From assembly GCF_900104485.1 (NCBI RefSeq), contig NZ_FMXQ01000008.1, forward strand, positions 1-64,000: a stretch of 64,000 nucleotides of DNA, given 5' to 3'. Position 1 is the first letter of the stretch; each line of letters opens with the position of its first letter. The stretch comes from Bauldia litoralis. GTDB taxonomy: Bacteria > Pseudomonadota > Alphaproteobacteria > Rhizobiales > Kaistiaceae. The notes beneath the pieces were generated by a model. It was not told where the DNA came from, searched no databases, and worked only from the letters and a program-made list of their open reading frames with translations. Below, piece by piece: positions 7,801-16,335 of the stretch. The position numbers and the translations under genes were made by a program.

Positions 7801-8592
7801 ATGGGTCATCAACATCTCGGTCAGCTGCCCGCGACGCGTCAATGGCAGTCGGTCATTGGGATGATCGCGGGTGGATCGGATGTCGCCGAGATTGCGGCGG
7901 CGACGTCTAGCGTCGCTGCAGCAAGTCTCGAAGCCTACGCCGACGATCCAACTGTCCGCCGGGCATTGTATGTTCTCGCTCAGATCCCGCTGGCGGCAAG
8001 GGATGACAATGTCGCCTTTCCAGATGCGTTGAGATTGATCGGGCTGGACTTGGACATACCCGACCTCATCCATATCGCATCGGCTTGCCTCGATGACCTA
8101 GACAGGCACGCACTGAGGGGGCGCAGCGATTTCGGTGAAATCGTTTCTCTGAGCGCCGTAGAGAGCCTGCAGGCTGTCACGCGCCGCTCCCTGGACGACC
8201 TCTTCGATCCGCAGAGCGAGGCCGAGCGGTTGGAACGAACGCGCGAAGTTCTTTCTGACCTTGCGACCGTGAAACAATTTGGGCTGCTAGCCGAGGATTT
8301 CTTCTCTCGGGTTCTCAGGCGTCACCTCGAGTACTACCTCAGCCGAGACCTCCCGAACCACGTTGGGATTTCGAAGCGTTTCTCCAGCCTGAGAGAGCAC
8401 CAGGCGTTCACCGAAGCGTTCTATCTGCATTGCCGCGAGGCAGCTCGAATCGTCACTCGGTTCGCCGGCGAATGGTTCTCCAAGAACACCTTCGAAGGAG
8501 GAATAACCGAAAAGGGCGCCGGCGGCTTCGTACATATCGCCATGGGCAAGCTTCGCGACGAACTGCGGATGCGCAGCGGCACCCATGGCTGA
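7801..8592 (+). CDS. helical partner protein of a QueC-like defence candidate
   Basis: I chose the ATG at 7801 over a GTG at 7765 because GTGAGG sits 8 bases upstream. It yields a 263-aa protein starting MGHQHLGQL, so methionine removal would expose Gly2. It is predicted mostly alpha-helical (for example LERTREVLSDLATVKQFGLL, then FFSRVLRRHLEYYLSRDL), ends in GTHG, and has no recognised catalytic motif, transmembrane segment or signal peptide. The QueC-like gene starts 8 bases before its stop (ATGGCTGA overlap), so the two are translationally coupled. Its position and Met-Gly start recall QatB of the Qat system, but sequence similarity is not evident. It may be the substrate or partner of the downstream enzyme. 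Confidence 0.7.
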   Translation: MGHQHLGQLPATRQWQSVIGMIAGGSDVAEIAAATSSVAAASLEAYADDPTVRRALYVLAQIPLAARDDNVAFPDALRLIGLDLDIPDLIHIASACLDDLDRHALRGRSDFGEIVSLSAVESLQAVTRRSLDDLFDPQSEAERLERTREVLSDLATVKQFGLLAEDFFSRVLRRHLEYYLSRDLPNHVGISKRFSSLREHQAFTEAFYLHCREAARIVTRFAGEWFSKNTFEGGITEKGAGGFVHIAMGKLRDELRMRSGTHG

Positions 8593-10558
8593 GCAGTTTT
8601 CAATCCTCTGTGGCGAGGCGGCTCCGGATCAATGCGGTGAAGGCGTAATCCGCCTCGATGTCGATGGCGCGGAAGGGACAGCCGAACGGGTCAACCTCAA
8701 GGTCGATCACATCTCCTGCAAGATGGTGGCGACCGTGCCTGGCCGCCTGGTCGATCTGCTGGAGATCGCGGCATACGTCTATGCGGCGGACCAGTTAGTC
8801 ACTCGCGGCGGTCCTAAGATGAGAGGGATGGGTCAAGCGTGGCGGAGAACCCTCGACTTCTCGATCCCTGTACGCGATGTGGCGTTCTGGCAATGCCCGG
8901 AAGTGCGGGACTGTCTGATCCAGACGCTGAGTTTTCTCTCGGACGATTACTATGAATTCCAATTCATGGGCGCCACCAATCCGCGACGAATCGACGAACG
9001 GCTGGATCTTTCGGGAGAGGGCGCGCCGAGGGGGTTTTCACCGGATCATGTGATCCTGTTCTCCGGTGGACTGGATTCGTTGGCGGGCGCTGCTTCGCTC
9101 CTGCAGTCGGACGAAAAAGTTGCTCTGATCTCCCATCACGCATCGAGTGCCATCCAGGCCCGCCAGAGAGACCTTGTCGAAGAGCTACGCCGAAGGGCAC
9201 CGCCGGGGCATGTGTTCCACGTACCGGTGAGGGTCACGCGCGGACTAGACCCCCCGCGCTCGTTCACACAGCGGACCCGATCTTTTCTGTTCGCCTCTCT
9301 GGCAATGGTCGTCGCTCGGCTCTTCGACCAGTCGCGTGCGGTCTTCTTCGAGAACGGTGTCGTCAGCGTGAACCTTCCAATTGCCGAGCATGTTGTTGGT
9401 AGCCGTGCCACGCGCACGACACATCCAAAGGTACTCGCCGACTACAGCCGGCTCTTTAGCCTCATTGCTGAGACGGAGTTCACGGTCGCAAACCCCTATT
9501 TCTGGGATACCAAGGCGGAGGTTCTCCGAAGACTGGCCGACGCGGGCGCGGCTGACTTGATTGGCCGCAGCTTCAGCTGCAGTCACGTCCGCCTGAGCGT
9601 GGCGAAGGGGCAGCAATGCGGTATCTGCACTCAGTGTCTCGATCGTCGTTTCGGCGTCCTGACAGCTCGTCTGGAAGAGCATGATCCTCAGGATGGCTAT
9701 GCTGTCGACCTGCTGACGGGGGCGAGAACCGATCCCCAGGAAGCGGCAGTCGCCGAGTCCTTCGTTCTCTCCGCGACCCGCTATCCCGAAATGTCGGACA
9801 CAGCTTTCTTCGCCCGCTACGGTGGCCTCTTGCGTGTTCTCAGGCACTTGCCGGGTGATATGAACGAGAACGCAGCGCGCTTGTTCGAGCTTCACCGCCG
9901 TCACGGTCTCGGGGTGCGCAACGTTGTCGATGGAGCGCTTGGTAGGCTGTCTTCTCTCTCCAGCGTCTCCTCGCTGCCGCCGACATGCTTGTTGTCGCTG
10001 ATGCGGTCATCGTTCGGCACGCCCGCATTGAGGGTTGTAGACCCGACCGAAACCGAACCGCCTGTTGCCAAACAGGCGACGGTACGAGATGTGCCGACAA
10101 TTCCTCGGCCACTCGTCGTATGCCTCGCTCACGAAATCCGAAAGGTAATTATCGCTGACGACGTGGAGTTGGGGGCCAGCGCCTATTCCTTGCTATGCGA
10201 GCTGGTAGATCGTCGCCTCGGCGACTTGTCTGCTCGCCGATCCACCGACGAGTTCGAGTTCTTGCCCACCCGCCGCCTTGCTGCGTCTTTGAATATCGAT
10301 GAAAGCGCTTTGCGCAAGCGAATCGCGCGCGTGCGAAAGGACATCCGAGACGGATTCGAACGGGCCTTTCGGATCCAGCCCACGAACGATGAGGTGATCG
10401 AGAGCGTGAAATGGAGCGGCTACCGACTCAATGCTTATACCCAAATTGGATCGGTGCCCCACATCGGCGCCCGCGATCTGGGCGATGTCACAACTCTCGC
10501 TAGGGTGTCACGACATCCGAAAAAGGATGACGGAAACCAAAGCTCTCACGGCGGCTGA
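8585..10558 (+). CDS. QueC-like (7-cyano-7-deazaguanine synthase-like) protein with C-terminal HTH, probable anti-phage
   Basis: The 657-aa protein has three parts. Residues 1-150 form an N-terminal domain of unknown fold. Residues ~155-365 are a PP-loop ATPase with SGGLDS at 160-165 and a zinc site formed by C332, C345, C348 and C351 (the last three in CGICTQC), matching the QueC layout. Residues ~535-620 include a helix-turn-helix (LAASLNIDESALRKRIARVRK). True QueC enzymes are ~230 aa and make the preQ0 precursor; long QueC-like proteins instead occur in defence loci (QatC, Cap9 of type IV CBASS). No preQ0 or queuosine genes lie nearby. All nucleotide- and zinc-binding residues are intact, so activity is expected. 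Defence function is inferred. Confidence 0.8.
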   Translation: MAEQFSILCGEAAPDQCGEGVIRLDVDGAEGTAERVNLKVDHISCKMVATVPGRLVDLLEIAAYVYAADQLVTRGGPKMRGMGQAWRRTLDFSIPVRDVAFWQCPEVRDCLIQTLSFLSDDYYEFQFMGATNPRRIDERLDLSGEGAPRGFSPDHVILFSGGLDSLAGAASLLQSDEKVALISHHASSAIQARQRDLVEELRRRAPPGHVFHVPVRVTRGLDPPRSFTQRTRSFLFASLAMVVARLFDQSRAVFFENGVVSVNLPIAEHVVGSRATRTTHPKVLADYSRLFSLIAETEFTVANPYFWDTKAEVLRRLADAGAADLIGRSFSCSHVRLSVAKGQQCGICTQCLDRRFGVLTARLEEHDPQDGYAVDLLTGARTDPQEAAVAESFVLSATRYPEMSDTAFFARYGGLLRVLRHLPGDMNENAARLFELHRRHGLGVRNVVDGALGRLSSLSSVSSLPPTCLLSLMRSSFGTPALRVVDPTETEPPVAKQATVRDVPTIPRPLVVCLAHEIRKVIIADDVELGASAYSLLCELVDRRLGDLSARRSTDEFEFLPTRRLAASLNIDESALRKRIARVRKDIRDGFERAFRIQPTNDEVIESVKWSGYRLNAYTQIGSVPHIGARDLGDVTTLARVSRHPKKDDGNQSSHGG

Positions 10559-10677
10559 TGTCACGACTCTCGGTGGCCAGACCACATACACTCTGATCGA
10601 AATCCCGGACAATTCCTCGCAACGGAACGCGCAAGGAAGCGCTTCGGCGCATCGGCGCAAGCCAAGAGGAAATGTCG

Positions 10678-10926
10678 ATGACTTCAGACGATATTTATTC
10701 GATCGAGGGTGTCGCACACCTGACCCAATCGGATGTGTCGCGCCGCTGGCGCCTTAGCCCCAGGACCCTTGAGCGGTGGCGCTACCTCGGGGTCGGCTTG
10801 CCCTACCTGAAACTTGGGGGGCGCGTGCTCTACCGTCTCGCTGACGTCGAGGCGTTCGAGGTGGAGCGTGAGCGGCGGGCGAGAACGCCACCCGCGGGCG
10901 ACTGCCAGTCCAGGACCGGCATCTGA
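10678..10926 (+). CDS. AlpA/excisionase-like helix-turn-helix protein
   Basis: I chose the ATG at 10678 because AAGAGG lies 9 bases upstream, against only 3 for the ATG at 10672. The 82-aa product contains LTQSDVSRRWRLSPRTLERWRY and then LKLGGRVLYRLADVEAFE, the MerR-like winged-helix pattern of AlpA and phage excisionases. Such proteins control excision or primase expression in satellite phages and islands. It sits 11 bases before the primase-helicase, probably in one transcript. Confidence 0.8.
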   Translation: MTSDDIYSIEGVAHLTQSDVSRRWRLSPRTLERWRYLGVGLPYLKLGGRVLYRLADVEAFEVERERRARTPPAGDCQSRTGI

Positions 10927-10937
10927 GGAGGATGAGC

Positions 10938-13226
10938 ATGTCGAATCCCGTCCTCAAAGCCGAGGCAATTCGTCCCGATCCGGTAATGATTGCTGCGTTC
11001 GCAGACATGGCGCTCGATGGCCTCGACGGCTGGGCTGCGGTCCGGTGTTTCTCGGAGAAAGGCGGTGCAGATCACGTGCCGCGCTGCAAGTTCCACGAAA
11101 CCGGTGACGACCTGGTCGCGGCGCTGGAGAAAGAGGCAGGTTCCGCGTCTGCATCGCGTCTCGCCTGTTTCATCGTCCCTGGCACAGTGTCTAGTCCGGG
11201 GTCGGCAAAGGCAGCCGATGTCGCTGCCATGAGATCAATCGTTGTCGATCTTGATCACGGAGACATTCGGGCCAAGCGGGATCATCTTGCGGAGCATCTG
11301 GGCACACCCTCAATGGAGGTTGCCTCTGGCGGCCGGACCGATGAAGGCGTCGAGCGTCTCCATCTGCATTGGCGTCTAAGTGAGCCGGCTACCGGAGATG
11401 AGGTCCGGGCTGTGTGCGAACTTCGTCATATGCTCGCACGGAAGATCGGTGGCGATCCGGCGTTTCAATCAGCTCACCAGCCGATCCGCCTGCCTGGTTC
11501 GGTCTACCGGAAGGGAAACGTGGAGCGTCTCTGCGAAATTCGCGAGCACCTCAGCGTTGAGTACGACCTCACCTATCTCCGCGAGACCGCCGACAGGATG
11601 TCACCGATCGCAGGTATTCCGGCGAAAGAACCATCGACAAGACGGCCGTTGCAGCAATTGATGGCCATGCCGGTGCGTGAAGGCGGCGTCGACGGAATGA
11701 CACGCTTCGAAGCGGTGAGCCGGGCGATCGGTCATTTCGTCCGGCAGCATCGGCTTGGCGCCGTTGACTGGGACAACGCATGGAAAGAGATTCAGGCCTA
11801 CAACGAAGCGTGTGTTCGACCACCTTGGCCTTTAGATCGTCTTCGCCGGGAAACTGATCGTCTGATTGCAGTTGACGATCGGAACCATCCTCTGGCCGAC
11901 GGCGATGCTGCGGCGCCTCCAAGCGGATCGCAAGATGCCTTGGCCGAGTCCTTCTCGTGTCAGTACGGCGGCGAGTGGCGCCATGTCCCCGTTTGGGGAA
12001 AGTGGCTGAAGTGGTCCGGCACGCATTGGTGTGCGGACGACAACCATGAAGTTCGACACACCATCCGACTGCTATGTCGGACGCATGCTGCCAAGTGCGA
12101 TACCGGCCAAAAGAGCATGGCGTCGGCGGCAACCATGTCCTCGGTCGAGCGCCTGGCCCGCTCCGACCCGCGGCATGCGCGTGGCCCGGACGATTGGGAT
12201 CGTGACCCTTGGCTTCTCAACACGCCGAACGGCTCGGTCGATCTGAGGACCGGGTTGGCGTCGACGCCCAATCCCGCCGACGAGGTTACGAAAATCACCC
12301 GAGCCGCTTCGCGTGGTGACTGCCCGGCGTGGCGAATCTTCCTCGACAAGGTGACCGGCGAGAACGTCGAATTGCAGACCTACCTCCAGCGGGTCGCCGG
12401 CTACTGCCTCACGGGGCTTACCTCCGAGCATGCATTGTTCTTCCTTTATGGTACTGGCGCCAACGGCAAGTCGGTGTTCACCAGCACTCTGGACGTCATC
12501 TTCGGCGACTACGCCGAAGTGGCCCCGATCGAGATGTTGATGTCGAGTTCGGGCGATCGGCATCCGACTGAACTCGCCAAGCTCCGCGGCGCACGATTTG
12601 TAACCGCAGTCGAGACCGAGCGCGACCGTGCCTGGGCAGAGAGCAAGTTGAAGGTGCTCACCGGTGGCGACCGCATTACCGCACGATTCATGGGCCGCGA
12701 TTTCTTCGACTTCACTCCGCAGTTCAAGATCGTCGCTGCCGGGAACCACAAGCCGGTCATCAAGACCGTGGACGAGGCGATGCGCCGTCGACTGCATCTC
12801 ATCCCTTTCACCGTCACGATACCGCCGGCAGAACGTGACCCGGATCTCTCTGCGAAGCTTCTCCGTGAGGCGGACGGCATTCTCGCCTGGGCCGTCGAAG
12901 GTTGTCTCGCATGGCAGCGGGACGGACTGTGCCCGCCGGAGATCGTCCGCCGCGCAACCGACGAGTACTTCGAGACGGAAGACGCGATCGGCCGTTGGCT
13001 GGACGAGACTTGTGACCTGGATCTCGCCGCCAGGGAAAGTTCCTCGACGCTATACGGTTCCTGGCGGAACTGGGCTGAAGGAAACGGTGAATCACCAGGC
13101 TCGATGAAGAGCTTCGCGTCCGGCCTTGCCGGACGGTTCACTCCATATCGGCGAAGCAGAGAGAGAGGATTTTTAGGCCTACGTCTTCGCCCGAACTCCG
13201 ACCGTCAGCCGGAGCTTGGTAGATGA
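10938..13226 (+). CDS. phage/plasmid primase-helicase, P4 alpha / D5 family
   Basis: Of two nearby ATGs, 10938 has a proper spacing (6 bases) from GAGGAGG, giving 762 aa. The N-terminal ~215 residues (IVVDLDHGDIRAKRDHLAEHL, then ASGGRTDEGVERLHLHWRL) look like an archaeo-eukaryotic-primase or RepB-like domain. The C-terminal half is a superfamily 3 helicase: NTPNGSVDLRTG, YLQRVAGYCLTGL, Walker A GTGANGKS (residues 505-512), AAGNHKPVI and MRRRLHLIPF, the D5-N and P4-type signatures. It should initiate and unwind replication of the element after excision. The 4-base ATGA overlap with the next gene couples it to the integration module. Confidence 0.9.
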   Translation: MSNPVLKAEAIRPDPVMIAAFADMALDGLDGWAAVRCFSEKGGADHVPRCKFHETGDDLVAALEKEAGSASASRLACFIVPGTVSSPGSAKAADVAAMRSIVVDLDHGDIRAKRDHLAEHLGTPSMEVASGGRTDEGVERLHLHWRLSEPATGDEVRAVCELRHMLARKIGGDPAFQSAHQPIRLPGSVYRKGNVERLCEIREHLSVEYDLTYLRETADRMSPIAGIPAKEPSTRRPLQQLMAMPVREGGVDGMTRFEAVSRAIGHFVRQHRLGAVDWDNAWKEIQAYNEACVRPPWPLDRLRRETDRLIAVDDRNHPLADGDAAAPPSGSQDALAESFSCQYGGEWRHVPVWGKWLKWSGTHWCADDNHEVRHTIRLLCRTHAAKCDTGQKSMASAATMSSVERLARSDPRHARGPDDWDRDPWLLNTPNGSVDLRTGLASTPNPADEVTKITRAASRGDCPAWRIFLDKVTGENVELQTYLQRVAGYCLTGLTSEHALFFLYGTGANGKSVFTSTLDVIFGDYAEVAPIEMLMSSSGDRHPTELAKLRGARFVTAVETERDRAWAESKLKVLTGGDRITARFMGRDFFDFTPQFKIVAAGNHKPVIKTVDEAMRRRLHLIPFTVTIPPAERDPDLSAKLLREADGILAWAVEGCLAWQRDGLCPPEIVRRATDEYFETEDAIGRWLDETCDLDLAARESSSTLYGSWRNWAEGNGESPGSMKSFASGLAGRFTPYRRSRERGFLGLRLRPNSDRQPELGR

Positions 13227-13453
13227 CCAGCGGCTCCCACACAGCGCATGTCGGTTCAGTGATCGCGCCGGACAGGTTGACCGCCAGCGAACGCCTCCAT
13301 GAAATTGCTGCAATCCTCGCCGCCGGCGTCATGAGACTGAGGACGCGACAGTCAAGAAGTCTATCCGACCGCGGCGGAGAAAGTTCGGTGGACTTCACGC
13401 CCGGGCAGAGCGGTCATGCCAACCGTGTCGAAACGGTGGAGAGAGACCGATGA
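13223..13453 (+). CDS. small protein of the recombinase module
   Basis: The 76-aa protein contains RLTASERLHEIAAILAAGVMRLR followed by a Ser-rich tail. It overlaps the primase stop and the DUF2924 start by 4 bases each, so expression is coupled. Proteins with this ERLxEIAxILAxGxxRLR pattern recur beside DUF2924 and serine recombinases in alphaproteobacterial islands. The function is unknown; regulation of the recombinase is plausible. Confidence 0.7.
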   Translation: MTSGSHTAHVGSVIAPDRLTASERLHEIAAILAAGVMRLRTRQSRSLSDRGGESSVDFTPGQSGHANRVETVERDR

Positions 13454-13905
13454 CCGATGGCGTACTCGCCCGCCTCGCGGAGATCCCGAAGATGGACATC
13501 GCCGACCTCAAGACCATGTGGCGCCAACTGTTCCAGGCGGAGCCACCAGCGTTCAATCGCAAATACCTCGAAAGCCGCCTGAGCTATCGCGTCCAGGAAC
13601 TGGCCTACGGAGGCCTGAAGCCGGAGACGGTGCGCCGGCTGGCAATCCTCGGCGATGGGCTGGGGCAGGGAGGAGGTCGAGGCAAGCGGCGCGGCACCAC
13701 CAGCAGGACCGATCGCCCGGTCGCCGGGACACGTCTCCTGCGCGAATGGCAGGGCACCGAGCACTGCGTCACGGTTCTCGTCGATGGGTTCGAGTACGAT
13801 GGCCGCCCGTACAAATCGCTCTCCGCCGTGGCGCGCGCCATCACCGGCACCCGGTGGAACGGCTGGGTGTTCTTCGGCCTGCGCGGGCAGGGAGGCGACG
13901 GGTGA
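13450..13905 (+). CDS. DUF2924 domain-containing protein
   Basis: The 151-aa protein shows the DUF2924 pattern: LKTMWRQLFQAEPPAFNRKYLESRLSYRVQELAYG, then GTRLLREWQGTEHCVTVLVDGFEYDGRPYKSLSAVARAITGTRWNGWVFFGL in shorter matching blocks. The family is almost always next to a serine recombinase, probably as a recombination directionality or accessory factor. It overlaps the small protein upstream (ATGA) and the recombinase downstream (GTGA). Confidence 0.85.
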   Translation: MTDGVLARLAEIPKMDIADLKTMWRQLFQAEPPAFNRKYLESRLSYRVQELAYGGLKPETVRRLAILGDGLGQGGGRGKRRGTTSRTDRPVAGTRLLREWQGTEHCVTVLVDGFEYDGRPYKSLSAVARAITGTRWNGWVFFGLRGQGGDG

Positions 13906-15233
13906 GCAGAACGGTAACATCCGCCAACCCCGTCGTGCCGAAGCGGCGGTGCGCCGTCTACACGCGCAAGTCGACCGAAGAGGGGCTGGACCAGGAGTTC
14001 AACTCCCTCGATGCGCAGCGTGACGCTTGCGAGGCATACATCGCCAGCCAGAAGGCGGAAAGTTGGCTGCTCGTGCCGGACCGCTACGATGATGGCGGCG
14101 TCTCCGGCGGTACCCTTGACCGGCCAGCCCTGAAGCGACTCCTCCGCGATGTCGAGGCCGGGCTGATCGATATCGTCTGCACCTACAAGATCGACCGGCT
14201 GTCGCGCTCGCTGATGGACTTCTCCCGACTGGTCGAGGCGTTCGAGGAAAACGGTGTGACCTTCGTCTCGGTCACCCAGTCGTTCAATACCACCACCTCG
14301 ATGGGGCGGCTGACTTTGAACATCCTCCTTTCCTTCGCGCAGTTCGAGCGGGAGGTGATTGGCGAGCGGATCAGGGACAAGTTCGCCGCCTCCCGTCGCA
14401 AGGGCATGTGGATGGGCGGCCGAGTCCCACTCGGCTACCGGGTCGAGAACCGGAAGCTCCTCGTCCAGGAGGACGAAGCAGCGACGGTCCGAATGGTCTT
14501 CGAGCGGTTCCTCAGCGTGGGGTCGGCGACGCTCCTCGCACGGGCTCTCGACAGCGAAGGCGTCACGACACGAAGCGGCAAGCCGATCGACAAGAGAGTC
14601 ATCTACAAGCTCCTCAACAACCGGGTCTATGTCGGCGATGCGGTTCACAAAGGGACGGCTCATCCCGGTGAGCACGAAGCGATCATCGATCGGGATATCT
14701 GGGACAGGGTCCACACCGTTCTCGACAAAGCGCCGCGTCGTCGTGCGGGCCATACCCGTCGCCAGACGCCAGCCTTGCTCAAGGGATTGATCTTCGCCCC
14801 GAACGGCAAGGCAATGACCCCGGTCCACACTCGGAAGCGAGGCAAGCTCTATCGCTACTACACCACCACCAGCGTCAACCGGCTGGGTCCGGAGACGTGT
14901 TCGGTGCGCCGGGTGGCGGCCGCACAGATCGAGTCGCTGGTCATTGACCAGCTGCGAGCCATTCTTAGGTCGCCAGAGGTGATCGTGAAAACGTTCGTGG
15001 CCGCTCGGGCGGAGGATGCCACCATCACCGAAGCAGAGGTGCGGGATGCACTGTTCTGCCTCGATCCGCTCTGGGAGGAACTCTTCCCGGCCGAGCAGGC
15101 CCGCATCGTCCAGCTTCTCGTCGAACGCGTCGACCTCACTCCCGATCGCGCTTCCATCCGCATCCGAGCCGAGGGCATCGAGGCTCTCGTCCGGGAGATC
15201 GGGGGGCAGGCCTCGCTACGGCGGGCGGCCTGA
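13902..15233 (+). CDS. large serine recombinase / integrase
   Basis: The start is the GTG at 13902, overlapping the DUF2924 stop and with GGAGG 6 bases upstream; an open frame extends further upstream but only antisense to coding sequence. The 443-aa protein has a resolvase domain at residues ~15-160, with catalytic Ser24 in VYTRKSTEEGLDQ and the conserved Arg motif DRLSRSLMDF. A recombinase domain (about 175-290) and zinc-ribbon-type region follow, although the usual four cysteines are mostly absent (only one, in GPETCSV). The protein should integrate and excise the element. Downstream residues 385-443 form a helix-rich C-terminus. Confidence 0.9.
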   Translation: MSRTVTSANPVVPKRRCAVYTRKSTEEGLDQEFNSLDAQRDACEAYIASQKAESWLLVPDRYDDGGVSGGTLDRPALKRLLRDVEAGLIDIVCTYKIDRLSRSLMDFSRLVEAFEENGVTFVSVTQSFNTTTSMGRLTLNILLSFAQFEREVIGERIRDKFAASRRKGMWMGGRVPLGYRVENRKLLVQEDEAATVRMVFERFLSVGSATLLARALDSEGVTTRSGKPIDKRVIYKLLNNRVYVGDAVHKGTAHPGEHEAIIDRDIWDRVHTVLDKAPRRRAGHTRRQTPALLKGLIFAPNGKAMTPVHTRKRGKLYRYYTTTSVNRLGPETCSVRRVAAAQIESLVIDQLRAILRSPEVIVKTFVAARAEDATITEAEVRDALFCLDPLWEELFPAEQARIVQLLVERVDLTPDRASIRIRAEGIEALVREIGGQASLRRAA

Positions 15234-15673
15234 TGTCGGAGACCGTCATGCCAGAGATCGAGATCAGCCGGGACGGGACGGCGATCACCCTCCACGTCCC
15301 GATCACCCTGCGCCGCATCGGCGGACGCAAGATGGTTGTCTCGCCGGATGGCGAGCAGCCATGGGCACCGCCCAGGCCGCAAGTCGATGGCCCGCTGGTC
15401 AATGCTCTGGCCCGTGCCTTCCGGTGGAAGGATATGCTCGATGCCGGTCGCTACGCCACCGTCGAGGAACTCGCGGAAGCGGAAAGAATGAACGCCTCGT
15501 TCCTCGCTCGCGTCCTCCGTCTCACACTCCTGGCTCCCGATATTGTTGAGGCCATTCTCGATGGCCGTCAGCCGCCGACGCTCCAACTCCAACCGCTCAT
15601 CCGAAAAGGGTTCCCGCTTGCATGGGGGGCACAGCGCCAGGCGCTGCTGCAGCAGACAAGGGTCGCAGAATAG
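15233..15673 (+). CDS. recombinase-associated hypothetical protein
   Basis: The 146-aa protein starts at the ATG overlapping the recombinase stop. It contains ITLHVPITLRRIGGRKMVVSPD, then a helix-rich half (LVNALARAFRWKDMLDAGRYATVEELAEAERMNASFLARVLRLTLLAPDIVEAI in shorter blocks). The second half resembles a helix-turn-helix of the kind found in proteins that follow serine recombinases in Rhizobiales islands. The product may assist DNA binding by the recombinase. Confidence 0.75.
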   Translation: MSETVMPEIEISRDGTAITLHVPITLRRIGGRKMVVSPDGEQPWAPPRPQVDGPLVNALARAFRWKDMLDAGRYATVEELAEAERMNASFLARVLRLTLLAPDIVEAILDGRQPPTLQLQPLIRKGFPLAWGAQRQALLQQTRVAE

Positions 15674-15755
15674 CGGTAGAGTTGTGCTCATAGTCCGTGA
15701 GCGTGAAGGGGTACGGCCCCATTCCGGGTGAATCGCAATCAGGATCGCCAGCCTG

Positions 15756-16300
15756 ATGATCCGCATTTGCGTAGGGATCACGGACGGCGCATGGTTCACG
15801 CAGCTGTCTGCGTCGGCAGGGATGGACGAGGTCAACTACTGGCAACTCAGCGGGAGGGTTCAGTTCCGCGCTCTGCAGCCCGCCGAGCTGTTTCTCTTCA
15901 AGCTTCATGTGCCGGACAACTTCATCGCCGGTGGGGGTCTTCAGTCACGCGGTTCCGTTGTCGATCGCCTGGGAGGCTTTCGATGAAAAGAACGGAGTGA
16001 AGTCGCTTTCCGAGATACGCCAACGCATCGCTCACTATCGCCACGATCCGGCGCTTCTCGATGAACGGTCAGATCCGGTCATTGGCTGCAGGATTCTGAC
16101 GCAGCCTTTCTTCTGACCGCGAGAGAAGTGGATTCCTGTCCCTGCAAGCTGGGCGCCGAATATCGTGGCAGGGAAGGGCTACGGTTCAGATGAACCGGAT
16201 GGGCGGGCGTTGTGGGATGCTGTTACCGAGCGACTGGCAGCCGACAGCATGTTTGAGCAAATCGCCCAACCTGATCGAGATCGACTTGCCGAGTGCTAAG
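15756..16300 (+). pseudogene. decayed endonuclease-family protein (McrA/EVE-like N-terminus)
   Basis: The frame from 15756 reads MIRICVGITDGAWFTQLSAS, then QLSGRVQFRALQPAELFLFKLHVPDNFIAGG. It must shift one base at the five-G run 15933-15937 to continue as VFSHAVPLSIAWEAFDEKNG and RQRIAHYRHDP through GCRILTQPFF. There an in-frame TGA (16114-16116) interrupts it, and the same frame then resumes with KWIPVPASWAPNIVAGKGYG to a stop at 16300. The order matches the N-terminal module of HNH endonuclease-family proteins that use an EVE/SRA-like fold for modified DNA. The HNH end is absent. It is a truncated relic with one insertion and one stop. Confidence 0.65.
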
Positions 16301-16335
16301 AGCGATTTCGCGCGATTTGACCGGAATCTCGACCA

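Noticed and set aside
7801-10558. Complete Qat system
   Set aside because: Only a QatC-like protein and a possible QatB-position partner are present. No QatA ATPase or QatD (TatD) gene is in the window, and the partner shows no clear QatB similarity.
8585-10558. Ordinary queuosine/preQ0 synthase QueC
   Set aside because: Bacterial QueC is ~230 aa. This protein is 657 aa, has extra domains at both ends, and has no queD, queE, queF or folE neighbour.
13416-13901. N-terminal extension of the recombinase frame
   Set aside because: The extension is antisense-like and overlaps DUF2924 in another frame. GTG at 13902 with GGAGG upstream and a conserved resolvase start are preferred.
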